64,000 bases of DNA. It comes from Jiella mangrovi (GTDB lineage: Bacteria; Pseudomonadota; Alphaproteobacteria; Rhizobiales; Rhizobiaceae). Position 1 is the stretch's first letter. Each line of letters begins with the position of its first letter. A program made the translations under genes and the position numbers. The notes under the pieces were generated by a model. It ran no database searches and was not told the DNA's origin. It was given only the letters and a program-made list of their open reading frames with translations. This document shows, one piece after another, positions 54,740-62,839 of the stretch. The stretch is taken from NCBI RefSeq assembly GCF_017815135.1, contig NZ_JAGJCF010000020.1, positions 20,551 to 84,550 on the forward strand, read 5' to 3'.

Positions 54740-55843
54740 CTACGACGTTTTCGATCTTCGCTGCATAGCTGCCAAAAGCAGCGTTGCCGGGATGGCAAGC
54801 GCCAACGTGCCGGCAGATACGCGCTTTGGTCGCCGCGAAGCCGGCTCCTGCCATTTTCTGTCTTGAGTGGATTGCTCCCGGTCCGAACCGCGTCGTCCGT
54901 CACCTGCAACATGGTCGGCCATGTAAGCCCCGCGTTGCCCCAATGGACGCTCGGGCCCTGTTGTCGTGTCCCGGGCGGTCTGATGTTCCATTTCGGAATT
55001 GAGTTCCCCCCCGATGATGAGGATTGTCGAGGAAATCCAGATCCAGGTCATGAAGCCGATTAAGGCACCAAGCGAACCGTATGTTTTGTTGTAGGAGCCA
55101 AAGTTCGCGACGTACCAGGAGAACAGCACGGACACGATCATGACGAGCATCATGGTCAGGATGACGCCGGGCGTGATCCACTTCCATTGGGCGTTTGCCC
55201 GGCACGGTCCCCAGCGATAAAGCGAGGCGACAGCCAAGGAGACGACCACCGCCATTCCCACGTAACTTGCGATGCGTACGAGCCATTCGGTCGATTGGCC
55301 GAGCCCGACGAACTCAAGGACGATCGGCAGCAGAACCACGACCACAATGAAGAGGATTGCGCTCACCACAGCCGCGAGAGTGAAGGCGAGCGAGATGAGG
55401 GTCAGTTTGACGAACCCGCGCTCTTCATGTTCGTCATAAGCGACGTTCATCGCTTCAAAGAGCGCCTTCATTCCGGCATTGGCGCTCCATAAAGCGAGGG
55501 CAAGAGAAATGACGAATGTCACACCAAGCGTCGCATTATCTTGCTGGCTCAGGCGGGTAAGTTGCTCGCCGATTATGTCCATCCCGCCCCCGGGAACAAA
55601 ACTGGACAACATCGAGATCTGTTGTTGGATCGTCGAGGGATCAGCAAATAGGCCGTAGACGGATACAAGAGCGGATAAAGCCGGAACCATGGCCAGAAGA
55701 AGATAGTAGGTTACACCCGCGGCGATAAGCATGACGCGGTCATCGCTGATCTCTTGGTAGATGCGCCATAAAACGTCTTTCCACCCCGCAGGTGGAATTT
55801 CGCCTGGCGATGCAGCATCAAGACCTCGAGCAGAATCCGCCAT
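54740..55843 (-). CDS. YihY/UPF0761-family membrane protein
   Basis: This 367-residue protein starts MADSARGLDAASPGEIPPAG; a start 27 bp upstream is possible. It has six hydrophobic helices, with family motifs ISDDRVMLIAAGVTYYLLLA, SANAGMKALFEAMNVAYDE, SYNKTYGSLGALIGFMTWIW and LIIGGELNSEMEHQ. This family was once misnamed ribonuclease BN; it is a membrane protein of unsettled function. The C-terminal tail is basic with a last hydrophobic stretch. Confidence 0.88.
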   Translation of the reverse strand: MADSARGLDAASPGEIPPAGWKDVLWRIYQEISDDRVMLIAAGVTYYLLLAMVPALSALVSVYGLFADPSTIQQQISMLSSFVPGGGMDIIGEQLTRLSQQDNATLGVTFVISLALALWSANAGMKALFEAMNVAYDEHEERGFVKLTLISLAFTLAAVVSAILFIVVVVLLPIVLEFVGLGQSTEWLVRIASYVGMAVVVSLAVASLYRWGPCRANAQWKWITPGVILTMMLVMIVSVLFSWYVANFGSYNKTYGSLGALIGFMTWIWISSTILIIGGELNSEMEHQTARDTTTGPERPLGQRGAYMADHVAGDGRRGSDREQSTQDRKWQEPASRRPKRVSAGTLALAIPATLLLAAMQRRSKTS

Positions 55844-56118
55844 CACGCTCACAAACTTGCCCGGTGCCAATGTTCCGGATTAACGAAAACTTGATCTCAA
55901 ACCCGACTGTAGACCTCCCGGTTCCCAATGGATTTCAGCAGAATTGAGAAAATTCAGTCGTGGCCACCAAGTCACGTGCAGCCAAACAGTATTCGATAAT
56001 CAACTATAAATGTTATCTGATGATGCGTGCGATATTGAAGCGTAAATGTCCTCTGTCGAACTGCGAGACAGCAGCATTATTCAGATCGAATGAAATTGCC
56101 ATGCAGCAGCCTACGTCG

Positions 56119-56388
56119 TCAGGCATATCCGCGGCGCTCCTTCGATCGCTGAAGTCGGGTAAATTCCCCCACGGCCGCGTCGGCCGTTTCAAAGAATTGC
56201 CGCATCACTCGGCCGCCACGGCCGATCCGGCCATATTCGCGCACGAGGCAATAGCCGCCGAACAGGGTGGGCTCGATCGCCAGGACTTAGAAGCGGGACA
56301 TGCGCTGCTTAGGATCAACTCGGCAGAGGTAGAGCCGGGGCGGCAGGGAGGCGACCAGTCTGTCCAGGAAGTTGAGCTGCGCCGTCAT
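56119..56388 (-). pseudogene. WGR-domain protein with a single ochre codon
   Basis: The frame reads MTAQLNFLDRLVASLPPRLY, LCRVDPKQRMSRF, then TAA at 56287-56289, then VLAIEPTLFGGYCLVREYGR, IGRGGRVMRQFFETADAAVG and EFTRLQRSKERRGYA. This is a full WGR domain with YGRIG as its namesake turn. The stop replaces the expected Tyr after SRF, so one base change broke it. Its ATG overlaps the resolvase stop by ATGA, indicating a coupled pair. Confidence 0.8.
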
Positions 56389-56954
56389 GGCTGCAGCCTC
56401 GCAATGGTTTGGTGACTGACGTTGAACGAGCGTGCGATCGACGTATGGGCTTCGCCGTTAGCCCGGCGTTCGAGGGCTTCGGCCTTTTGTGCCGCAGTCA
56501 GCTTTGGCCTTCTTCCCATCTTCACGCCCCGCGCCTTTGCCCGGGCGCGGCCCTCGGCCGTGCGGGTTTTGATTAGATCCCGCTCAACATCGGCCAAGCC
56601 ACCAAGCACCGCCAGCATGAGACGGCCGGTGCTGTCGTCGGTATCGGCCCAGGGCTGAGCGAGCGACCTAAAGCGTGCGCCGGCATCGACGATGCGCTTG
56701 ACGATGGCGAACATATCGAAGGTCGAGCGGGCCAGGCGGTCGATGCGGGTGACCACCAGCTCGTCGCCTGGGACGAGGATGGCAAGTAGCTTCATCAGCT
56801 CCTGGCGGTCGGCCTTGGCGCCGGAGACCTTCTCGCGGAAGACGGTCGTGCATCCAGCGGCATGCAGCTCCTCGAGCTGGGCCTCGAGCGTCTGACCAAC
56901 CGTCGAGACCCGGGCATAGCCGAAAAAGCGAACAGGGGCGGTACTTTTGTCCAT
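56385..56954 (-). CDS. Serine recombinase (Tn3-type resolvase/invertase)
   Basis: This 189-residue protein has the catalytic Ser in FFGYARVSTVGQTLEAQLEE, the Arg cluster in LVVTRIDRLARSTFDMFAIV and a C-terminal helix-turn-helix (ANGEAHTSIARSFNVSHQTI). It starts MDKSTAPVRFFGYA at 56954, inside a palindrome. It may resolve plasmid multimers. No Tn3 transposase is in the window. Confidence 0.93.
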   Translation of the reverse strand: MDKSTAPVRFFGYARVSTVGQTLEAQLEELHAAGCTTVFREKVSGAKADRQELMKLLAILVPGDELVVTRIDRLARSTFDMFAIVKRIVDAGARFRSLAQPWADTDDSTGRLMLAVLGGLADVERDLIKTRTAEGRARAKARGVKMGRRPKLTAAQKAEALERRANGEAHTSIARSFNVSHQTIARLQP

Positions 56955-56966
56955 GATTTATGGACA
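56948..56966. promoter_or_regulatory. Resolvase operator / res-like palindrome over the start codon
   Basis: TGTCCAT and ATGGACA are perfect 7-bp arms around GATTT, and the resolvase ATG lies in the left arm. A third copy of TGTCCATAA lies at 57001-57009. Multiple half-sites upstream of a resolvase gene are typical of a res region. Confidence 0.6.
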
Positions 56967-57140
56967 GTGTAACCCATTGAGCGGGCTATGCAACTGAAAC
57001 TGTCCATAATTCGTGATTTTTTTATCATGTCAGCTTTGACTTTCTGATGACGCCATAAGCCCATCGCGAAAGGCGCACCGGTACATTTAACGTCATTGCA
57101 AGCAGGTACTCTGCCGCTGACCGTGTGCGATCATCAATCA

Positions 57141-57353
57141 ATGAGAATGCGTATATGCGATCCATATACTGCGATGTTTCGTCTTACTTTCAACGATCAT
57201 CGCGGCACTCGAGCGATAACCGTCTACCCCAGGGATTACATTGACGGACTCCCCTCCGGATTCGGCTTAACTCCTCGTATTCGCCGATCGTTTCTTACGA
57301 ACGGCGAGATATCTGCATGCCGAATAATTGGGCCTTCGGGTCGTTTACCTTAG
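57141..57353 (+). CDS. Hypothetical protein upstream of a shared terminator
   Basis: This 70-residue frame (MRMRICDPYTAMFRLTFNDH, then RGTRAITVYPRDYIDGLPSG) is open to a stop 6 bp before a strong hairpin. Composition is basic and no family is recognised. Starts at 57096 (TTG) or 57174 are possible. The terminator position supports expression, but ribosome sites are poor. Confidence 0.4.
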   Translation: MRMRICDPYTAMFRLTFNDHRGTRAITVYPRDYIDGLPSGFGLTPRIRRSFLTNGEISACRIIGPSGRLP

Positions 57354-57359
57354 GAATGT

Positions 57360-57390
57360 AAAGGCCGCTTCATCTTGAGAGCGGCCTTTT
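57360..57390. terminator. Bidirectional intrinsic terminator
   Basis: AAAGGCCGC and GCGGCCTTTT form a 9-bp stem with a 12-nt loop, with T-runs on both strands. It sits between the plus-strand gene ending at 57353 and the minus-strand cassette ending at 57370. Confidence 0.85.
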
Positions 57391-58317
57391 CTCACTGGCT
57401 TTCCATTGCGCTTTTTCTTGATTCAGAATTTCTTTCATTGCATCTTCGACGCTTTGGCATTCACTATTTATCACAATTATAATTTCGTTCTCCGCGCATT
57501 CTTTCTTGATTTCCTCAATTCTTATTTCCGGTGACCCATACTTATTTTGATACCACATTTCGATATTCATTCGTTCTTTAATCGCGAATTGTATTCGCCT
57601 TTGTGCTGCAGGGTGCATAAGCCAAAATGCAAGCCGATTTATTTTTATCGGTTCATCGATTGATTTCAAAGGGAAAACAATGAGTACTTTCGGTCCCAGC
57701 AGCCCACTATCTACCTGACTTTGGAATACATAGTATGGATTTGACATAGAGATCCAGTTGAGCGCAACACGGTAACCATTTTCCTCAAGGAATTGTATTC
57801 TTGAAATAAGTGCGGCGCCAAAATTCGATATAATCTGCATGTTATCATCGGCACTTACTAATATACTTACGCTGTAATTTACTACAACTTTTCCTTTAGG
57901 GGCGGAATTAACATCGCTGAGCATACAAAGCGGTTCCCCGCTTAAAAAGCGCCCTACATCTGGAAGGAAGCCGGCGACGTCGTAGCCTTGGGACTTTGGT
58001 GTATCGATCTGGCTCATTGGCCGCTTTTGGAGCGTTTTGGTTATCAGTTGTGCGCCTTCCGGCCACCCGTTAATTGCCAATTCAAGTGCTTGTTGCCAAC
58101 TGTCAGTAAGTGTATCTATAGACCGCTCCACCGAAACCATGCGACTCATTAATTCCGAATTATTCCATACCACTTCGCCGTTGTTCGCCATATCGATAAA
58201 GTCGTCGACGTGGCGGAATATTTTCCGAATCGTTGGCAGATTTTTCTCATTTCCTCTTAAATTTATAGTCTTTTCTTCTTTATCATCTCCACGCGCTTCG
58301 GATCGAGACCGCGCCAT
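57370..58317 (-). CDS. Partner protein of the MoxR-type ATPase, possibly vWA-like
   Basis: This 315-residue protein has no clear named domain. The middle holds a Rossmann-like run: GKVVVNYSVSILVSADDNMQ, SRIQFLEENGYRVALNWISM, LLGPKVLIVFPLKS. Position after a MoxR ATPase suggests a von Willebrand factor A-like or DUF7192-like partner. The gene start overlaps the ATPase end by 55 bp. AT-rich codon use (AAA, ATA, TTA) differs from neighbours, a sign of recent transfer. Confidence 0.6.
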   Translation of the reverse strand: MARSRSEARGDDKEEKTINLRGNEKNLPTIRKIFRHVDDFIDMANNGEVVWNNSELMSRMVSVERSIDTLTDSWQQALELAINGWPEGAQLITKTLQKRPMSQIDTPKSQGYDVAGFLPDVGRFLSGEPLCMLSDVNSAPKGKVVVNYSVSILVSADDNMQIISNFGAALISRIQFLEENGYRVALNWISMSNPYYVFQSQVDSGLLGPKVLIVFPLKSIDEPIKINRLAFWLMHPAAQRRIQFAIKERMNIEMWYQNKYGSPEIRIEEIKKECAENEIIIVINSECQSVEDAMKEILNQEKAQWKASEKRPLSR

Positions 58318-59405
58318 ACTACCATCTCCTCTACAAGCTCTGGCCTTTCAGCAAAATGGGGAATACGCAATAATCTCGCACCTTCGATTGATGCTCGCAT
58401 CGATATGACATGATCAATCTGAAGCTCGTTTGTTGATTTACGCCAACGTATTATTTTTTCGACCCAATTGTTGTTTCCTGCATAGCGACGCTCTAGATCT
58501 TCATCGTACGGAATATCAATTACGACCCATCTATCAAGAGTGGCTGCATCAAGTTTGTTGCGAATGTAAGAATAGCTACCACCGGTTCCGTACGTATTAG
58601 CGGATGCCAGGCACTTAAAATTCTCATGGGCTCGTATAGGTTTATGGGAAATTATTTCGTCATGCGCCTGCCTCTGGTCTTTCGCGATATTAGTCGGAAA
58701 ATCACACATCTTGTTAGCAATAGCGGCATTTAAGGCTATTAGCGCTTGCGGTGCAGATGCATCGATTTCATCAAAAAGATAAACACCGCCAAAACAAAAT
58801 GCCTGGAAGAACGGAGTGGGATTATATGTGCCTCTCGCGTCACGAAACCCTAATAACTTATATTCGCTATTTACTGCGCCATTCATATAAAATTCTAACT
58901 GCAGTGCATCAGCAACGTGTGAGGCGATCATCGTTTTCCCAGAACCAGCTGGACCGACCATCATTACATTATGCCCATTGGCACAAGCATAGTATACGTC
59001 CAAGAAGCTCTTGTGAGGAATTTCAGGCGGCTTATTCCTAGGAACACTGGATACAGGAAATACAGATTTTCTCCTCAGAGACTCCTCGATCACGCCCTCA
59101 ACAAAATCGTCGATATTAGCTTCAATGTATTTCTGAGCATCAATACCTGTTGAATATAAGCGCACCGCATGAACTATTTCTTTCTTTGCTTCTTCGCTAT
59201 TAAGAATCGTTTTAAAGGCAGATACTAATTCGTTTTTGACGTAATCCTTTTTAAACTCAGATCTGACAAGGAATTTAGTGGAAGACTCGACTTGTTCGTT
59301 AACATGCTGAGCGACTTGATAATACAGCTTTTGGCGATGTTCCGGCTCTTTGAAAACGAGTGGGATTTGAGACAATACAAAGTTGCGTAGGTCATCTTCT
59401 GTCAT
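58263..59405 (-). CDS. MoxR/CbbQ-type AAA+ ATPase
   Basis: This 380-residue protein has a helical N-terminal region (about 1-130) and an AAA+ core: Walker A GPAGSGKT at 151-158, Walker B GGVYLFDEIDAS at 206-217, sensor 1 FKCLASANTYG, and an arginine-finger region KLDAATLDRWVVIDIPYDE. MoxR-type ATPases usually remodel a vWA partner or insert metal cofactors. The adjacent downstream gene fits a partner. The cassette is clearly AT-richer than its surroundings. Confidence 0.85.
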   Translation of the reverse strand: MTEDDLRNFVLSQIPLVFKEPEHRQKLYYQVAQHVNEQVESSTKFLVRSEFKKDYVKNELVSAFKTILNSEEAKKEIVHAVRLYSTGIDAQKYIEANIDDFVEGVIEESLRRKSVFPVSSVPRNKPPEIPHKSFLDVYYACANGHNVMMVGPAGSGKTMIASHVADALQLEFYMNGAVNSEYKLLGFRDARGTYNPTPFFQAFCFGGVYLFDEIDASAPQALIALNAAIANKMCDFPTNIAKDQRQAHDEIISHKPIRAHENFKCLASANTYGTGGSYSYIRNKLDAATLDRWVVIDIPYDEDLERRYAGNNNWVEKIIRWRKSTNELQIDHVISMRASIEGARLLRIPHFAERPELVEEMVVWRGLDPKRVEMIKKKRL

Positions 59406-59454
59406 ACGGACTCAGCCATAGCTCTTAAAAACAACATTGATCGTGTGGAGACTG

Positions 59455-59520
59455 CTAGACAGGATCAACCTCGTTATAGATATCCCTTAGGGCGTAATAG
59501 AGTCCATCGCTGTAGCGCGA
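59455..59520 (-). pseudogene. C-terminal scrap of a gene upstream of the MoxR cassette
   Basis: Just before the ATPase gene on the same strand the frame reads YSDGLYYALRDIYNEVDPV and stop. It begins at the junction with umuC near 59521. It is probably the end of the operon's first gene, lost when the cassette joined umuC. Confidence 0.4.
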
Positions 59521-59599
59521 CTAGCAGCGGCGGCTGAAACACCCGGTCGCATGACGCATAAAAATTGTTGCAGTCGACCAAGGCAAACAGCGGTGCCAC
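59521..59599 (-). pseudogene. umuC: Start of umuC, cut after about 26 codons
   Basis: A GTG start 4 bp after umuD reads VAPLFALVDCNNFYASCDRV and FQPPL, the conserved first strand and active-site Asp region of Y-family polymerase UmuC. Homology then ends at the AT-rich cassette. The polymerase is absent. Confidence 0.8.
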
Positions 59600-59602
59600 G
59601 GG

Positions 59603-60163
59603 CTACAGCATCCGGATCGAGCGGGAAACCACGCCCCAGATTTCCAGCTCCTGCCCCTCCCCGATGTCGAGGCTTGGGAAGGCCGGGTTTTCCGCCTGGA
59701 GCGACACGCCATTGGCGCGAACCTGATAGCGCTTGATGGTGAACTCCCCGTCGAGGCAGGCGAGCACGATACAGCCGTTGACCGGCGCGCGCGAGCGGTC
59801 GACCACCGCAATGTCGCCCGGGAAGATTCCGGCACCGGTCATGCTCTCTCCCGCCACGCGCACGGCGAACGTCGCCGGCGGATTGGTGACGATCAGCTCG
59901 TTGAAGTCGAGCGGCCCGTCCATGTAGTCGTCAGCGGGTGAGGGAAAGCCGCAGGAGGCCGTGGTGCTCATCAGCGGCACGGTCTGGGCCGTCCGGGCCT
60001 CCACGTCCAGAAACGCGTTCACGTCCCCTGCCCTGAAGCCGCGTTCGTTCATCCGCCGCGCGATGTCCGCCAATGGCACCGGCAGCCGCACGACGCGGGT
60101 GGCAGGGCCTGGCTTGCGGCCAGCATTGGAGCGGCGACCGCTGCGGGAATTGATCGGGTTCAT
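59603..60163 (-). CDS. umuD: UmuD-like S24 self-cleaving protein
   Basis: This 186-residue protein starts MNPINSRSGRRSNAGRKPGP; an upstream open frame covers the operator and is not conserved. Likely cleavage is at C71-G72 (ASCGFP). The catalytic dyad is S107 (AGESMTG) and K144 (FTIKRY). The N-terminal 60 residues are longer than in E. coli UmuD. Partner UmuC is truncated, so UmuD may now be orphaned or may serve a polymerase elsewhere. Confidence 0.88.
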   Translation of the reverse strand: MNPINSRSGRRSNAGRKPGPATRVVRLPVPLADIARRMNERGFRAGDVNAFLDVEARTAQTVPLMSTTASCGFPSPADDYMDGPLDFNELIVTNPPATFAVRVAGESMTGAGIFPGDIAVVDRSRAPVNGCIVLACLDGEFTIKRYQVRANGVSLQAENPAFPSLDIGEGQELEIWGVVSRSIRML

Positions 60164-60182
60164 GATCGAGCCGCTTCTTTTG

Positions 60183-60199
60183 ATTTCTGTTACAGAAAT
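60183..60199. promoter_or_regulatory. Palindromic operator of umuD
   Basis: ATTTCTGT and ACAGAAAT are perfect arms around a single T, 20 bp upstream of the umuD start. It fits a LexA-type or self-repression site, although the sequence differs from the direct-repeat SOS box usual in alphaproteobacteria. Confidence 0.6.
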
Positions 60200-60645
60200 T
60201 ACACGAAAGCGGTTCGTGTTCCAGTTTGCAGTTCCGGTCGTGCCCACAAAAGCAGCGGGCATGATGCCGCAGGCTCGAGGCAGCTGCCTCCTCGTTCCTG
60301 TCCAACCCTCCAAAATCGCATCGACAGGCACGTCGGGCCTTTGACCATCTGGTTCGTCGCACGCGTCGTCCGAGGGCAGTTTGATCGTCCGGAAAGGATC
60401 GTGGTTCCTGCGGCTGGTGCGGCCTCGTTTTGTCCGATCACGCCGCGCGTCGGCGATTGAGTTTAGCGGTGGTGTCCGTTGGACGTCCCCGCCCCTTCCG
60501 TCATCAAGCGCGTGATGCGCGCCGGCAGCCGTCTATCCATGCCCTGCCCGCTCCGATCCGTGTTGAACAGGACATCCGGCTTCAAGCCGCCGCGCCTCTC
60601 TCCCGCGCCCTTCGGGGCGAAGACAAACCAACGGGAGAACCCCTC
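60200..60645. promoter_or_regulatory. Intergenic region with the conserved DUF2958 leader
   Basis: 446 bp between umuD and the DUF2958 gene hold no convincing gene. The segment 60575-60645 (CCCGCGCCCTTCGGGGCG, then AACGGGAGA before the ATG) recurs before the decayed copy at 51410-51490, so it is a shared leader. It may carry a hairpin regulating translation. Confidence 0.5.
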
Positions 60646-60990
60646 ATGAAACTCATCACCAATGCCCAGCGCGAGCGGATGCTCAAAAACGGCCGCCTCA
60701 CCGCGCAGGGAGAAACCATCGATCCCCATCCGGTCGTCAAGCTGTTCACCCCGAACGGTGCCGCGACTTGGCTCCTGACCGAGCTGGATCCCAGCCAGCC
60801 CGACGTTGCCTTCGGCCTCTGCGATCTTGGCGTGGGTTGTCCGGAACTCGGTTACGTCAGCCTTGCCGAGTTGGCGAGCGTTCGCGGCCGCTTAGGATTG
60901 GCCGTCGAGCGCGATCTGCATTTCCAAGCCGACAAGCCGCTTTCGGCTTACACCGCAGCCGCGCTCAAAGCCGAAGCGATCGTCACATGA
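60646..60990 (+). CDS. DUF2958-domain protein
   Basis: This 114-residue protein starts MKLITNAQRERMLKNGRLTA. Conserved family segments are PHPVVKLFTPNGAATWLLTE, DVAFGLCDLGVGCPELGYVS and GLAVERDLHFQADKPLSAYT. The family is common on alphaproteobacterial plasmids. Its function is unknown. ACGGGAGA precedes the ATG. Confidence 0.88.
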   Translation: MKLITNAQRERMLKNGRLTAQGETIDPHPVVKLFTPNGAATWLLTELDPSQPDVAFGLCDLGVGCPELGYVSLAELASVRGRLGLAVERDLHFQADKPLSAYTAAALKAEAIVT

Positions 60991-61176
60991 ACCCGGCCGC
61001 GTAAGCGGCCTTTTGCTGCATGAGAGCCGCCGCAGATTTTGCAACAGAATACTATGAAAGTGTTTCAGAAACGAGCGTTCGAACGACCGGGGTGGGTGGT
61101 AAGCTTCCTGTCGGCTTTTTGGATTGAACTGGGCTAAGCTGCCGTTCCTCCGAGCAAGTTCAGCGAGCCCAAACCC

Positions 61177-62091
61177 GTGACGGCGCCTTCCCAGACATTC
61201 TTGAACCTTCCCACCCGCCTCCAGCCGAAGGATAAGTTGCGAGCCGCGATATTCGGAGTCGGCCACGGCACGACGTACCCTGGACGAGATAGCGGCGGAC
61301 ACGCGTTGGCGGCGGATGCCATTCGTGCTGCCAGCCAAGAAGATGCGTCGCTCATCGACCGCTGGGATTTCGACCTTGATGGCCCCCTATTCAACGGTGG
61401 TCCGGTTTCCTGCGTCGACGCAGGAGATGTCGAGACCGTGATGGATGACGGCGTGGGCAACCGCGCCCGGATTGAGCGGAAGACCCGCGAGGTTCTTGGC
61501 CAAGGGGCAGTCCCGGTCATGATCGGCGGAGACGATTCCGTGCCGATCCCCTTCTTGGCCGCCTTCGCGGGCCAGGGAGCGATCTGGGTTCTCTAGATCG
61601 ATGCTCATATCGACTGGCGCGACGAGGTGGATGGCGAAAGGTTCGGCTATTCTAGTCCCATGCGCCGGGCGAGCGAGATGGCCCACGTCGCTGGCATCGT
61701 TCAGGTCGGTATTCGTAGCGTCGGAAGCGCGGGCCTCGCAGAGATCAATGCGGCTAATGCCTACGGAAGCCGGATCGTCACGGCGCGCGAGGTTCACACC
61801 CGAGGTGTTGAGACCGCACTAAACCATCTACCCGAAGGAGCGCAGGTCGTGGTTACATTGGACTGCGATGGGCTCGATCCCAGCGTCATGCCTGGCGTGG
61901 CAGCGCGAACGCCGGGCGGGCTCAGCTACACCCAGACGATCGATCTCGTTGCGGGCGCGGCCCGACGAGGCCGAATCGTCGGGATGGACCTGGTCGAATT
62001 TCTGCCCACTACAGACTTAAACGGTGTCTCGGCTCTCACCGCCTCGCGCATCCTCGTCAACGCGATTGGTACCATTGTCCGTCAACGCTGA
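61177..62091 (+). pseudogene. Arginase/agmatinase-family gene with one amber codon
   Basis: The frame starts MTAPSQTFLNLPTRLQPKDK and is open to a TAG at codon 140 (61594-61596). It resumes directly as IDAHIDWRDEVDGERFGYSS and ends VNAIGTIVRQR at 62091, 303 codons apart from the stop. Metal-binding motifs are GGDDS (117-121), DAHID (142-146) and LDCDGLDPS. The amber replaces one residue just before DAHID, probably CAG. If suppressed, a full manganese ureohydrolase would be made; otherwise it is inactive. Confidence 0.85.
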
Positions 62092-62193
62092 GCGACCTGA
62101 TTGGGCGGGAAGCTGTCTTTCCTTCTTGAGGGCCGCCAACCACGAAAGCGGACCAGTGCCGCTGCACGGCAACACTTCAGGCCGTCGCCGGGC

Positions 62194-62754
62194 TTAGAGC
62201 GCTTTGCTCGTCAGGATTTCGTGGGTGTTGACAACCGTGGCGAACTCCTCGGACAGGTCGCTGAGGGCGGCGGCGTGCACCTCGGCCGCCGGTCGCATCG
62301 TCCCGTCCAACCCCATGCGATCGAAGGTGGCAGTCGCATCCTCGACGACGAAGGTTGTAAACCCGAGATTGCCGGCCATGCGAACCGTCGTGGAGACGCA
62401 GTGGTTCGTCGTCATTCCGACGACAACCAGCTTTTCGGCACCGCCGGTTCGTAGATCCTGTTCCAGGCTCGTTCCAATGAAGGCGCTGTTGACGTCCTTG
62501 CGGTAAACCGGCTCGGCGGCAAGAGGAAGGGATTCGGGTTTCGGCTGATGCCCTGACGTTCCCATTCGAAAATGTCCTTCAGGCAAACGTGACGCATGAA
62601 GGACATGACGGATCGGACGCCCCTCCCGTCGCCAAAACGCGAGCAACCGGGCAATGTTCGCTTCCGCCTGCGGGTTGTTGCGTTGCCCCCAGGCAGGATC
62701 GGTGAAGCCGTTCTGAACATCGATGACCAGCAGGGTTGCGCTTTGAAGAGCCAT
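62194..62754 (-). CDS. Isochorismatase-family cysteine hydrolase
   Basis: This 186-residue protein starts MALQSATLLVIDVQNGFTDP. The catalytic triad is Asp in VIDVQNGF, Lys in VYRKDVNSAF and Cys in TTNHCVSTTV. The family hydrolyses amides or nicotinamide-like substrates. It is divergent from a GlxA-type regulator, a recurrent pairing. The substrate is unknown. Confidence 0.88.
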   Translation of the reverse strand: MALQSATLLVIDVQNGFTDPAWGQRNNPQAEANIARLLAFWRREGRPIRHVLHASRLPEGHFRMGTSGHQPKPESLPLAAEPVYRKDVNSAFIGTSLEQDLRTGGAEKLVVVGMTTNHCVSTTVRMAGNLGFTTFVVEDATATFDRMGLDGTMRPAAEVHAAALSDLSEEFATVVNTHEILTSKAL

Positions 62755-62839
62755 CGCTTGCGCCTTTCGGACCGGAGTGAGCCGCATCTGCCCTCAATAT
62801 GGCTCTGGCGCAAACGACGATGATCCCTCAAAAAGCGTC

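Noticed and set aside
53791..55870. Possible phage lysis module, because of the holin-like annotation of the 53394 gene
   Set aside because: The holin-like protein belongs to the YqjE envelope family in its usual context with DUF3618 and YihY; no endolysin or phage structural gene is present.
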